Assembly (NCBI GenBank): GCA_035461905.1
Contig: DATHUV010000004.1
Span: 36,582-100,581, forward strand
Reading direction: 5' to 3'
From: SZUA-442 sp035461905
GTDB lineage: Bacteria > Actinomycetota > Acidimicrobiia > Spongiisociales > UBA5794
Length of the DNA stretch: 64,000 nucleotides
Every line of letters begins with the position of its first letter. Position 1 is the stretch's first letter. The position numbers were made by a program, and so were the translations under genes. Below the pieces are notes generated by a model that ran no database searches, was not told where the DNA came from, and saw only the letters and a list, made by a program, of their open reading frames with translations. Below are positions 18,062-25,644 of the stretch, in pieces.

Positions 18062-18654
18062 CAGGCGTCGGTCCCTTCCGCAGCACCCACAGCGACGGGC
18101 CCTGCCGAGAGGGCCGTGACCAGCGCGGCGAGCACCGTGTCAGCGTCGTCGCGTGCCCGCACCTCACCATCGATGAGAACGACGGGGGCGAGGCCGCACG
18201 AACCGAGGCAGCGAGCCGTCTTGAGGGTCAGGGTGCCGTCGTCCGTGGTCGCGCCCGCGACGATGCCGTACCCCGTCGAGACGGCCCGAACGATGTCCTC
18301 AGCACCTTTGACGAAGCATGCCGTACCGGTGCACACGGTGCACGTGTGGTCGCCAGGTGGATCGAACGTGAATAGCTGGTAGAAGGTCGCGACACCGAAG
18401 ACCATGGAGGGAGGGAGCCGGAGGGCCCTCGCAACGTAGGTCAGGATCCCTTCGTCGAGAAACCCGAAGACGTCCTGGGCGACATGGAGCGTCTCGATGA
18501 GTTGGTCCTGGGCGTACCGCGTCCGCTTGAGGTGCTTGTCGACGACGTTGAACCGATCGTCGCCGGACGGGTGCGGATCATCACGGCCAGGCCGGCCGCC
18601 AGCGGACGATCGGGCGTGGGTGTCGGATGTCGTGGAGTCGGTCATGGTTCCCAC
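18061..18654 (-). CDS. hoxE: NAD-reducing hydrogenase diaphorase subunit HoxE
   Basis: HoxE is the NuoE-like accessory diaphorase subunit, first gene of the operon. The thioredoxin-like 2Fe-2S domain uses C108, C113, C149 and C153 (CTVCTGTAC and CLGSCGLAP); the helical N-terminal part has the YVARALRLPPSMVFGVATFY stretch typical of NuoE. HoxE-containing enzymes belong to group 3d. The first 35 residues are Ser/Asp/Gly rich and probably flexible. Two starts are possible: GTG 18654, with AAGGA about ten bases upstream, and ATG 18645. A strong palindrome ends eleven bases ahead of GTG 18654. Confidence 0.93.
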   Translation of the reverse strand: MGTMTDSTTSDTHARSSAGGRPGRDDPHPSGDDRFNVVDKHLKRTRYAQDQLIETLHVAQDVFGFLDEGILTYVARALRLPPSMVFGVATFYQLFTFDPPGDHTCTVCTGTACFVKGAEDIVRAVSTGYGIVAGATTDDGTLTLKTARCLGSCGLAPVVLIDGEVRARDDADTVLAALVTALSAGPVAVGAAEGTDA

Positions 18655-18664
18655 ATCGGCTATT

Positions 18665-18685
18665 TCCTTAGAATACCACTAAGGA
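18665..18685 (-). promoter_or_regulatory. Palindromic candidate operator of the hox operon
   Basis: The arms TCCTTAG and CTAAGGA are a perfect seven-base inverted repeat around a seven-base spacer. On the coding (minus) strand the spacer and right arm contain TATTCT, a plausible -10 element, so a protein bound here would cover the promoter. It lies 11 bases from GTG 18654. No regulator gene adjoins it and the binding protein is unknown. Confidence 0.5.
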
Positions 18686-18780
18686 TCTCACTCTTGTTCG
18701 AGTTTGCCTGACGGCAATGTCGATCGTAGCGGCATCGATCCTCAGGCTGCGGGGCACCACCGACCGATAGCCTCCGGGCG

Positions 18781-20526
18781 ATGCACCTGCTCAGCCTCGA
18801 GGGGATCTCGAAGTCGTATCCGGAGACCCCGGTCCTCGACCGGGTTTCGCTCGGAATCTCGAGTGGCGAGCACATCGGCGTGATCGGTCGGAACGGGTCG
18901 GGGAAGTCGACCTTGCTGCGCATCATTGCGGGTCTCGAGGAACCAGACGGTGGATCGATCGTACGGGCACGTGGCCTCCGGGTGGCGGTGCTCGATCAGG
19001 ATCCGAAGTTCGGGGAAGCAGAGACCGTAGGGCATGTCCTCGGGAATCATCGACCCTCCATCGCGCTGGCGGATCGGCTGGGTCTCGGCGATCCAGAAGC
19101 CGCGTGCGAGTCGCTGTCGGGAGGTCAGCGGAAGCGTCTCGCCCTGGCCCAGGCCCTCGCGACCGAGTGCGACGTGTTGATCCTCGACGAGCCGACGAAC
19201 CATCTCGACGTCGACATCATCGACTGGCTCGAGGACCATCTCGCGTCCCGGTCCGAGGCGCTCCTGCTCGTGACCCACGACAGATACCTCCTCGACCAGG
19301 TGGCAACGAGAATCGTCGAGGTCCACGACGAGACCCTGTACCCCCATCAGGGAACATACGAGGAGTATCTCGAGGAGGTCGCCGCCAGGAGCGAGCGGGA
19401 AGCGGCGAGCGAGCACAAGCGCCAGCAGAGGATCCGAACCGAGCTCGAGTGGCTCCGCCGCTCCCCCAAGGCACGCACGTCGAAGTCGAGATCACGCATC
19501 CAGCAGGCCGAAGCACTGATGGGCCAGCAGCGCCGGAGACAGCGCGGTGACCTCGACATCGGACTGCCGTCGCGAAGGATCGGCTCGAAGGTGGTCAACC
19601 TCCACAACGTCGGCAAGCAGTACCACGGCCGATGGGTGCTCCGGCACGTCGAGCACAAGCTCCAACCAGACGCCCGCATCGGTCTGGTCGGGCCCAACGG
19701 TGCAGGCAAGACCACCCTGCTCAGCCTCATTGCAGGACGAATCGAACCCGACGAGGGCACCGTCGCGGTGGGGACCACGATCCACCACGGCTGGTACGGC
19801 CAGGATCCACGTGCGATACCCCCGACGACCCGCGTCATCGACGCCGTCCGTGAACACCTCGACGAAGTGCGCCTCTCGAGCGGTGTCAAGGTCTCTGGTG
19901 CCCAGATGCTGGAGCGATTCCAGTTCACCAGGGATCAGCAGCGCTCCACCGTCGGAGACCTCTCAGGCGGGGAGCGACGGAGGTTGGAGCTGCTGCTCAG
20001 CCTCATGGAGGCCCCGAACCTCCTGCTGCTGGACGAGCCGACGAACGACCTCGACATCGACACCCTCGAGGTGCTCGAGGAGTACCTCGATGCGTGGGAC
20101 GGTGCGCTCGTGGTGGCAAGCCACGATCGCTACTTCCTCGACAGGGTGTGTGACGACATCTTCTCCATCGAACCGGACGGGACGGTCCGCCACCATCCGG
20201 GCGGCTGGTCGGCGTATCGGGCGGAAACGGCACGCCGATCGACCACAACCTCGTCGCCAACCGTGAACCGCCAGTCGAAGCAGAAGCAGGCGAAGCGCAA
20301 GCTGTCGTTCGAAGACCAGCGCGAACTCGAGACGTTGACCAGGGAGATCCCGAGGCTCGAACAACGGCGTGCCGAGCTCACTTCGACACTCGAAGACGCC
20401 GCTGGCGACTACCCACGAACGGTCGAACTGTCGAGCGAACTCGCCGGAGTGATCGCAGCCATCGACGCCTCCGAGACGAGGTGGCTCGAACTCACGGAGG
20501 AGTCCGAGCGTCTCTCGTCACAATGA
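18781..20526 (+). CDS. ABC-F family ATPase (Uup-like, ribosome-associated)
   Basis: A soluble protein of 581 residues with two ABC ATPase domains and no membrane part. The first has GRNGSGKST, LSGGQRKRL and LILDEPTNHLDV; the second has GPNGAGKTT, LSGGERRRL and LLLDEPTNDLDI. Between them lies a charged linker rich in Arg and Lys (EHKRQQRIRTELEWLRRSPK), and a C-terminal coiled-coil-like arm after residue 500 resembles Uup. ABC-F proteins act on the ribosome or on DNA, not in transport. ATG 18781 is divergent from hoxE with 126 bases between. Confidence 0.93.
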   Translation: MHLLSLEGISKSYPETPVLDRVSLGISSGEHIGVIGRNGSGKSTLLRIIAGLEEPDGGSIVRARGLRVAVLDQDPKFGEAETVGHVLGNHRPSIALADRLGLGDPEAACESLSGGQRKRLALAQALATECDVLILDEPTNHLDVDIIDWLEDHLASRSEALLLVTHDRYLLDQVATRIVEVHDETLYPHQGTYEEYLEEVAARSEREAASEHKRQQRIRTELEWLRRSPKARTSKSRSRIQQAEALMGQQRRRQRGDLDIGLPSRRIGSKVVNLHNVGKQYHGRWVLRHVEHKLQPDARIGLVGPNGAGKTTLLSLIAGRIEPDEGTVAVGTTIHHGWYGQDPRAIPPTTRVIDAVREHLDEVRLSSGVKVSGAQMLERFQFTRDQQRSTVGDLSGGERRRLELLLSLMEAPNLLLLDEPTNDLDIDTLEVLEEYLDAWDGALVVASHDRYFLDRVCDDIFSIEPDGTVRHHPGGWSAYRAETARRSTTTSSPTVNRQSKQKQAKRKLSFEDQRELETLTREIPRLEQRRAELTSTLEDAAGDYPRTVELSSELAGVIAAIDASETRWLELTEESERLSSQ

Positions 20527-20652
20527 GGACACTGCGCTGGCGAGATTGACGTGTAACGATGTCAGACCTCATCCGTCTGTATCCGTGGGCTGGTGGAGCT
20601 CGGAAGGCACCTCTCGCACAGGGAGACAACATCCGCGGGATGAGAGGTTGAC

Positions 20653-21171
20653 ATGAGACGGCTATTCATCGTGGCACTTGCCGCGACACTCGTCGGTTCG
20701 GCAGTGGGCACCGCCCTCGCCGAGGACGAGGGCACCGAGGGCGACGGCACCGAGAGCACCGTCCTCTCCGAAGCACAGATGTGGAAGGCGCGGATGATCG
20801 CCGACTACTTCATCCCAGAACCCACCGACGAGGACGCTTCCGAAGCCGAGACCGGTGACGACCCCCTGGTTGACGAGATCGTCGAGGCCCGTACGGGGGA
20901 GCCCGCCATCGGATGGGGCGCCCTCTACAAGGTCATGCAGCTGTGGGTCGCTACAGGTGGCGAGGACCAGACCCTGACCGACTTCATCGGCATGCTGGAA
21001 GAAGATGGCGGGTGGGCCTTCGGACAGCGCTTCAAGGCGCTCGATGACGACCAGAGGACGAAGCTCGAGGAAGCCGACCTCCCGAGGAACCTCGGTCAGG
21101 CGCAGAAACAGGCCAAGGCCGAGGAACGCGCGCTGAAGAAGGCGAACGACAAGAAGAACAACGACGACTGA
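20653..21171 (+). CDS. Secreted acidic protein of unknown function
   Basis: The product is not recognised. A signal peptide is clear (MRRLF, then ALAATLVGSAVGTALA with cleavage after ALA). The mature part is strongly acidic with EDEG and TEGDG repeats, followed by a predicted helical region and a Lys/Asp-rich tail (KANDKKNNDD). ATG 20653 has GAGAGG five bases upstream. It may be a small periplasmic or wall-associated protein. The gene stands alone between the ABC-F gene and a convergent acyl-CoA dehydrogenase. Confidence 0.72.
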   Translation: MRRLFIVALAATLVGSAVGTALAEDEGTEGDGTESTVLSEAQMWKARMIADYFIPEPTDEDASEAETGDDPLVDEIVEARTGEPAIGWGALYKVMQLWVATGGEDQTLTDFIGMLEEDGGWAFGQRFKALDDDQRTKLEEADLPRNLGQAQKQAKAEERALKKANDKKNNDD

Positions 21172-21206
21172 CACAACCCCTCGAACCCGGGGTGGGACCG
21201 TCCGGA

Positions 21207-21230
21207 CCCGTCACCCGTGAGGGTGGCGGG
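21207..21230. terminator. Hairpin between convergent genes
   Basis: CCCGTCACCC pairs with GGGTGGCGGG over ten base pairs (one G-T wobble) with the tetraloop GTGA. It lies in the 95-base gap between the convergent genes ending at 21171 and 21267, where a terminator for either strand is expected. No T-run follows, as is common in GC-rich genomes. Confidence 0.55.
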
Positions 21231-21266
21231 TTCGACGCGTCGGGCCCGGCTTCCCGGCTGTGGTCA

Positions 21267-22412
21267 CTACACGCCGAGGCCGCGGCCGATGATCTCCTTC
21301 ATGATCTCGGTGGTGCCGCCGTAGATCGTCTGCACCCTGGCGTCGAGGTACGCCCTGGCGATGGGGTACTCCATCATGTAGCCGTAGCCGCCGTGCATCT
21401 GGACACCCATGTCGACCACCCGCTTGAGCATCTCAGTGGTCCACCATTTGGCCTCGGCCGCCTGCTCGATCGTGAGGCGCCCCTGCGCGTGTTCGTCGAG
21501 CAGCCGATCGATGAACGCCTGGCCGATGTCGACCTCCGTCTTGGCTTCTGCGAGCTTGAACCGGTTGTGCTGGAAGCTCCCGATCGGGCGACCGAACGCT
21601 TGGCGCTCCTTCGCGTAGTCGATCGTCAGTTGGAGGGCGGCGGCGGCGCCCGCCACGGCGCCGACGGCGATCGAGAGTCGCTCCTGGGGCAGGTTGTTCA
21701 CGAGCTGGAAGAATCCCGCGCCCTCCTCGCCGAGCCGGTTGCCAACGGGCACTGCGACGTCGTTGAAGAAGAGCTCGGCGGTGTCCTGTGCGTGCAGGCC
21801 CATCTTGTCGAGGTTCCGGCCCCGCTCGAACCCGACCATGGCGTCCTCGACGACGAGCAGGGTGAGGCCGGCGTGCGGATCGTCCGAGGTCCTCGTGACG
21901 ACGATGACGAGATCGGCATTGATCCCGTTCGTGATGAACGTCTTGGATCCGTTGACGACGTAGGTGTCACCGTCGCGCCGTGCAGAGGTCGCGATTCCGG
22001 CGAGGTCAGAGCCCGTGCCGGGCTCGGTCATCGCAATCGCGGTCATGAGGGTGCCGTCGACCATCCCGGGGAGCCATCGATGCTTCTGGTCGTCCGAGCC
22101 GTACGACACGAAGTACGGGAGGCACACGTCGTTGTGGAGCGTCACGCACATGCCCGACGCTCCCCCGCCGCCGCCCACGAACACCTCGTCGATGATGGCG
22201 TTGAAACGGAAGTCGTCGACCCCGCCCCCGCCGAACTCCTCGGGAACCGCCATACCCAGTAGGCCGGCTCGACCGGCTTCACGGAACATCGACTTGTCCA
22301 CGATGCCGTTGGCCTCCCACCGTTCGCTGTGTGGCAGGATCTCCCTCTCCAGGAAGTGCTGCACTGATTCGCGGAACAGGTCGTGCTCGGCGCTGAACCC
22401 GATTCGCTGCAT
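21267..22412 (-). CDS. Acyl-CoA dehydrogenase
   Basis: An FAD enzyme of 381 residues for alpha-beta oxidation of an acyl-CoA thioester. The family signatures are AMTEPGTGSDLAGI with the substrate/flavin loop, RQAFGRPIGSFQ, and MHGGYGYMMEYPIARAYLDA. The YGGTTEIMKEIIGR end carries the glutamate that serves as catalytic base in many members. The chain-length preference cannot be read; long- or medium-chain types fit. ATG 22412 has GGAG ten bases upstream, and the extra residues of the longer frame to 22472 are not family-like. It stands alone, with no other beta-oxidation gene adjoining. Confidence 0.93.
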   Translation of the reverse strand: MQRIGFSAEHDLFRESVQHFLEREILPHSERWEANGIVDKSMFREAGRAGLLGMAVPEEFGGGGVDDFRFNAIIDEVFVGGGGGASGMCVTLHNDVCLPYFVSYGSDDQKHRWLPGMVDGTLMTAIAMTEPGTGSDLAGIATSARRDGDTYVVNGSKTFITNGINADLVIVVTRTSDDPHAGLTLLVVEDAMVGFERGRNLDKMGLHAQDTAELFFNDVAVPVGNRLGEEGAGFFQLVNNLPQERLSIAVGAVAGAAAALQLTIDYAKERQAFGRPIGSFQHNRFKLAEAKTEVDIGQAFIDRLLDEHAQGRLTIEQAAEAKWWTTEMLKRVVDMGVQMHGGYGYMMEYPIARAYLDARVQTIYGGTTEIMKEIIGRGLGV

Positions 22413-22530
22413 GTCGTTCGGTCTCCAAGATCGCGTCCGGCGACGGTACCCCAACGCGGGGAAACACCCCACCGCTCGTGTACGTGCGTCGTGCGACTAG
22501 CTTCTCGCGCATTGACCGCTAGGGGGCAAC

Positions 22531-22869
22531 GTGGCCGAAGGTGACGCAATGAACATGCCGGACGGCAGGGACCTGCTTCGGGGAATGGGTTGGATCCCGT
22601 TGCCGTTCAGCTGCCTCGGTCTCACCCGCAAGACCGGCGTGACGTCGAACGCTTCGCTGTGGTCGTGGCTGATCCTGATCCCGTGGTCATCGGACGGAAA
22701 GCCGTGGATCGATGGCACCGAGATCGTGCCGGCCTCGACGAAGGACGATGCCGCCGAGCGTGACCTCATCATCGCCAAGATGCGCACGATCCTCGACGAT
22801 CGCTATGGCGACGATGTCGCACGGAGCGCAGTCGATGACCTGATCTCCGAGATCCTCGAGGAGTCCTGA
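22531..22869 (+). CDS. Hypothetical 112-residue protein
   Basis: Not recognised. The sequence has a hydrophobic central patch (SLWSWLILIPWSSD) and a C-terminal amphipathic helical part (IIAKMRTILDDRYGDDVARSAVDDLISEI) that looks like a dimerisation or helical bundle segment. GTG 22531 has AGGGGG four bases upstream; ATG 22549 is the alternative. The gene is divergent from the acyl-CoA dehydrogenase and precedes the secreted beta-helix gene by 68 bases on the same strand. Confidence 0.6.
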   Translation: MAEGDAMNMPDGRDLLRGMGWIPLPFSCLGLTRKTGVTSNASLWSWLILIPWSSDGKPWIDGTEIVPASTKDDAAERDLIIAKMRTILDDRYGDDVARSAVDDLISEILEES

Positions 22870-22937
22870 CTGATCGGGAAGGGTCTCCCGGGCACGGCAG
22901 GGGATCTTGCGCGAGAACCCCGTGAAGGTTCCCCCTG

Positions 22938-24818
22938 GTGCTGCCGATACCTGTCCGGGTGAGGTTCCCACCGCACTCGCGCACGGCGACGAGGTCCGGC
23001 AGACTCGTTCGCCGCGCCCTCTTGCCTGCGTGCCTCCTCGGAGGGGCGCTGGTGACCACGGCTGCGTTCGCGGGACCCGTGTACCCACCCGCCGGCAACC
23101 CCGACGGTGTGGCTCCGGTACCTGCCGAGGCCGCAGCAGTCGACACTTCGAACCCGGATCGGGTCATCGGCACCGGAAGCGCCCCCTCGTGCACCTCCCA
23201 AGCGGTCGTCGACGCGGTCGCCCTCGGCGGCGTGATCACGTTTGACTGCGGGCCGGACCCTGTCACGATCGACATGCACGCCACGGCGAAGGTCGTCAAC
23301 AACGCGAACCAACGCGTCGTGCTCGACGGTGGCGGCAAGGTCACGTTGAATGGTCGGGACACCCACCGCATCCTCTACATGAACACGTGCGATCCGAACC
23401 AGGTGTGGACGACCTCGCATTGCCAGAACCAGGACCACCCGGAGCTCACCGTTCAGAACCTCACCTTCATCAACGGGAACTCCAAGAACGAGCACCTGTA
23501 CGACGGTGGCGGTGCGATCTGGGTGCGAGGCGGCAGGTTCAAGATCGTCAACTCGAGGTTCTTCAACAACGTGTGCGCAGATGTGGGATCCGACGTCGGC
23601 GGTGGCGCGGTGCGGGTCTTCAGCCAGTACGAGGGCAGGCCAGTGTTCGTCGTCAACTCGACCTTCGGCGGGGCACCGGGACTCGGCAACGTCTGCTCGA
23701 ACGGCGGGGCGCTGTCGAGCATCGGGGTCTCGTGGACGATCATCAACAGCGTCATCTCCGACAACGACACGACCGGCTGGGGGGCGAATCCCGCAAAGCC
23801 CGGGACACCCGGCGGGGGCAACGGCGGGGGCATCGCCCTCGACGGCAACACCTACACACTGCGGCTGCTCGACACGAGGATGGAGCGCAATCACGCGCGG
23901 GCCGGTGGGGGTGCAGTCTTCTACGTGTCGAACAACCGAACGGGCGAGTTGTACGTCCACGACTCGTACATCGTCGCGAACCCATCTGATGACTTCGAGA
24001 CGAGGGAATACCCCGGCTTCTTCATCATCGCCAGGACCGGATTCCCGGTCGTGACGAACAGCGTCATCTCGAAGACGCATCCCATGACCTACACAGGAGT
24101 TCCCGGTGGCGACAGCTTCGGGTTCGTCGATCCGACCTCGGGGCGCTGGACACTGACGGACGTCGAGGGCGACCAGCGGTCCTTCTACTATGGCAATCCT
24201 TCCGACCACCCGTTCCTCGGCGACTGGAACTGCGACGGTACGGACACGCCGGGCCTGTACCGCCGATCCGACGGATACGTGTACCTGCGGAACGCCAACT
24301 CCCAAGGCGTCGCCGACGTCACGTTCTTCTTCGGGGACCCAGGGGACATTCCGCTCGCGGGCGACTTCAACGGTGACGGCTGTGACACCGTTGGGCTGTA
24401 CCGACCGTCCGAAGGCAGGTTCTACGTCATCGACCAGCTCGGATCATCTGATGCGGGCCTCGGTCCTGCGACGACGAGCTACCTCTTCGGTGATCTCGGC
24501 GACATCCCCTTCTCCGGGGACTTCGACGGCGACAGCATCGACACCTTCGGCCTCTACAGGACGGGGACGGGCCTGGTGTACTTCCGTAACGCCCACACCC
24601 AGGGCGTCGCCCACGATGACTTCATCTTCGGCGATCCCGGGGACCTGTTCATCTCCGGCGACTGGAGCGCGAACGGACAGTCTTCGCCAGGGGTGTTCCG
24701 CCCAACGACACTCACCCTCTACCTCCGGCACCACAACGCCGAAGGAAACGCCGACGCGGTCATCGGCGTCCCCGCCGCGAACCTCGTTCCGGTCGCGGGA
24801 TTCGTCGGCGACCTGTGA
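22938..24818 (+). CDS. Secreted right-handed beta-helix protein with C-terminal GNPGD repeat module
   Basis: The N-terminus has an arginine-rich region then ALLPACLLGGALVTTAAFA, a signal peptide. Residues about 70-385 have the short repeating pattern of a parallel beta helix (NLTFINGNS, GGGAIWVRGG, NSVISDNDTT, GGGAVFYVS), as in pectate-lyase-like and polymorphic outer-membrane proteins. Cysteine pairs occur in this part. Residues 395-626 are the 232-residue GNPGD module shared with the proteins at 3122 and 55006. No pectate lyase catalytic pattern was identified, so enzymatic action on polysaccharide is only possible. The start codon is uncertain: GTG 22938 or an internal GTG at 22959; no good ribosome site precedes either. 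Confidence 0.85.
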   Translation: MLPIPVRVRFPPHSRTATRSGRLVRRALLPACLLGGALVTTAAFAGPVYPPAGNPDGVAPVPAEAAAVDTSNPDRVIGTGSAPSCTSQAVVDAVALGGVITFDCGPDPVTIDMHATAKVVNNANQRVVLDGGGKVTLNGRDTHRILYMNTCDPNQVWTTSHCQNQDHPELTVQNLTFINGNSKNEHLYDGGGAIWVRGGRFKIVNSRFFNNVCADVGSDVGGGAVRVFSQYEGRPVFVVNSTFGGAPGLGNVCSNGGALSSIGVSWTIINSVISDNDTTGWGANPAKPGTPGGGNGGGIALDGNTYTLRLLDTRMERNHARAGGGAVFYVSNNRTGELYVHDSYIVANPSDDFETREYPGFFIIARTGFPVVTNSVISKTHPMTYTGVPGGDSFGFVDPTSGRWTLTDVEGDQRSFYYGNPSDHPFLGDWNCDGTDTPGLYRRSDGYVYLRNANSQGVADVTFFFGDPGDIPLAGDFNGDGCDTVGLYRPSEGRFYVIDQLGSSDAGLGPATTSYLFGDLGDIPFSGDFDGDSIDTFGLYRTGTGLVYFRNAHTQGVAHDDFIFGDPGDLFISGDWSANGQSSPGVFRPTTLTLYLRHHNAEGNADAVIGVPAANLVPVAGFVGDL

Positions 24819-24849
24819 ACGGCTGATCGGTATCAGCTAGGTTTGGGGT

Positions 24850-25641
24850 ATGACGCTCGATGTCATCGTCACCCGTGCACGTGGTGGTACGGCGACGAAG
24901 CCGCCGCTTGTCTTCGTCCACGGAGCGTGGCATGGCGCGTGGTGTTGGACCGAGCACTTCACGGAATGGTTCGCCGATCGCGGCTACACCTCGTACGCCA
25001 TTGATCTGCGGGGTCACGGCGACTCCGACGGAGACCTGAGGTCGTCGAGGATCGCCCACTACGTAGCGGATCTCCGAAAGGTCGTGACCCACCTCGACGA
25101 CGACCCCATCCTCGTCGGCCATTCGATGGGTGGCTTCGTCGTCCAGCACTACATGAGCATCTACCCGGTGCGCGCCAGCGTGCTCATCGCGCCGGTTCCG
25201 GTGACAGGGGTGATCGGCGCGACCATGCGGGTCGCGGCCCGGCATCCGTTGGCGTTCCTCAAGACGAACGCGACCCTCTCCCTCGGACCCATCGTCGAGG
25301 ACCCCCAGCGCGCTCGATCTCTCCTCTTCGGTGCGAGCATCGATGACGACGTCGCCCTCGGATATGCGAAACGGGTGCAGTCAGAGTCGTACATCGCGTA
25401 TCTCGAGATGATTGCGGACCTCCCGAAGCGGTCCAAGGTGATCAACCCCGTGCTGGTGATCGGCGGCACCGAGGACGCGCTCTTCTCGACTCCGGAGCTG
25501 CGCCTCACGGCAGCCGCATATGAGGCCGAACTCACCATGATCGAGGGGGCAGGCCACAACGTGATGCTCGACGTCGGTTGGGAATCGGCTGCGCGACGCA
25601 TCGATGCCTGGCTCGGAGGTCTGCGCACCGTCAACGGATGA
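24850..25641 (+). CDS. Alpha/beta hydrolase
   Basis: A cytoplasmic hydrolase of 263 residues with a complete catalytic set: oxyanion-hole HGAWHGAW near residue 25, nucleophile Ser in GHSMGG (about residue 92), acid Asp in GGTEDALF and His in GAGHNVML. It resembles plant-type and actinobacterial esterases, but the substrate is not evident. ATG 24850 follows the beta-helix gene by 31 bases, and the stop is three bases from the convergent malic enzyme stop. An uncharacterised lipase or hydrolase of secondary metabolism is the best guess. Confidence 0.85.
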   Translation: MTLDVIVTRARGGTATKPPLVFVHGAWHGAWCWTEHFTEWFADRGYTSYAIDLRGHGDSDGDLRSSRIAHYVADLRKVVTHLDDDPILVGHSMGGFVVQHYMSIYPVRASVLIAPVPVTGVIGATMRVAARHPLAFLKTNATLSLGPIVEDPQRARSLLFGASIDDDVALGYAKRVQSESYIAYLEMIADLPKRSKVINPVLVIGGTEDALFSTPELRLTAAAYEAELTMIEGAGHNVMLDVGWESAARRIDAWLGGLRTVNG

Positions 25642-25644
25642 CAA

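Noticed and set aside
21192..22262. Plus-strand frame opposite acyl-CoA dehydrogenase.
   Set aside because: Shadow of a well conserved enzyme; no motif.
22803..24305. Long open frame on the minus strand, about 500 codons, opposite the beta-helix gene.
   Set aside because: GC-rich antisense shadow. Its translation has no family motif and the plus-strand gene has a signal peptide and repeats.
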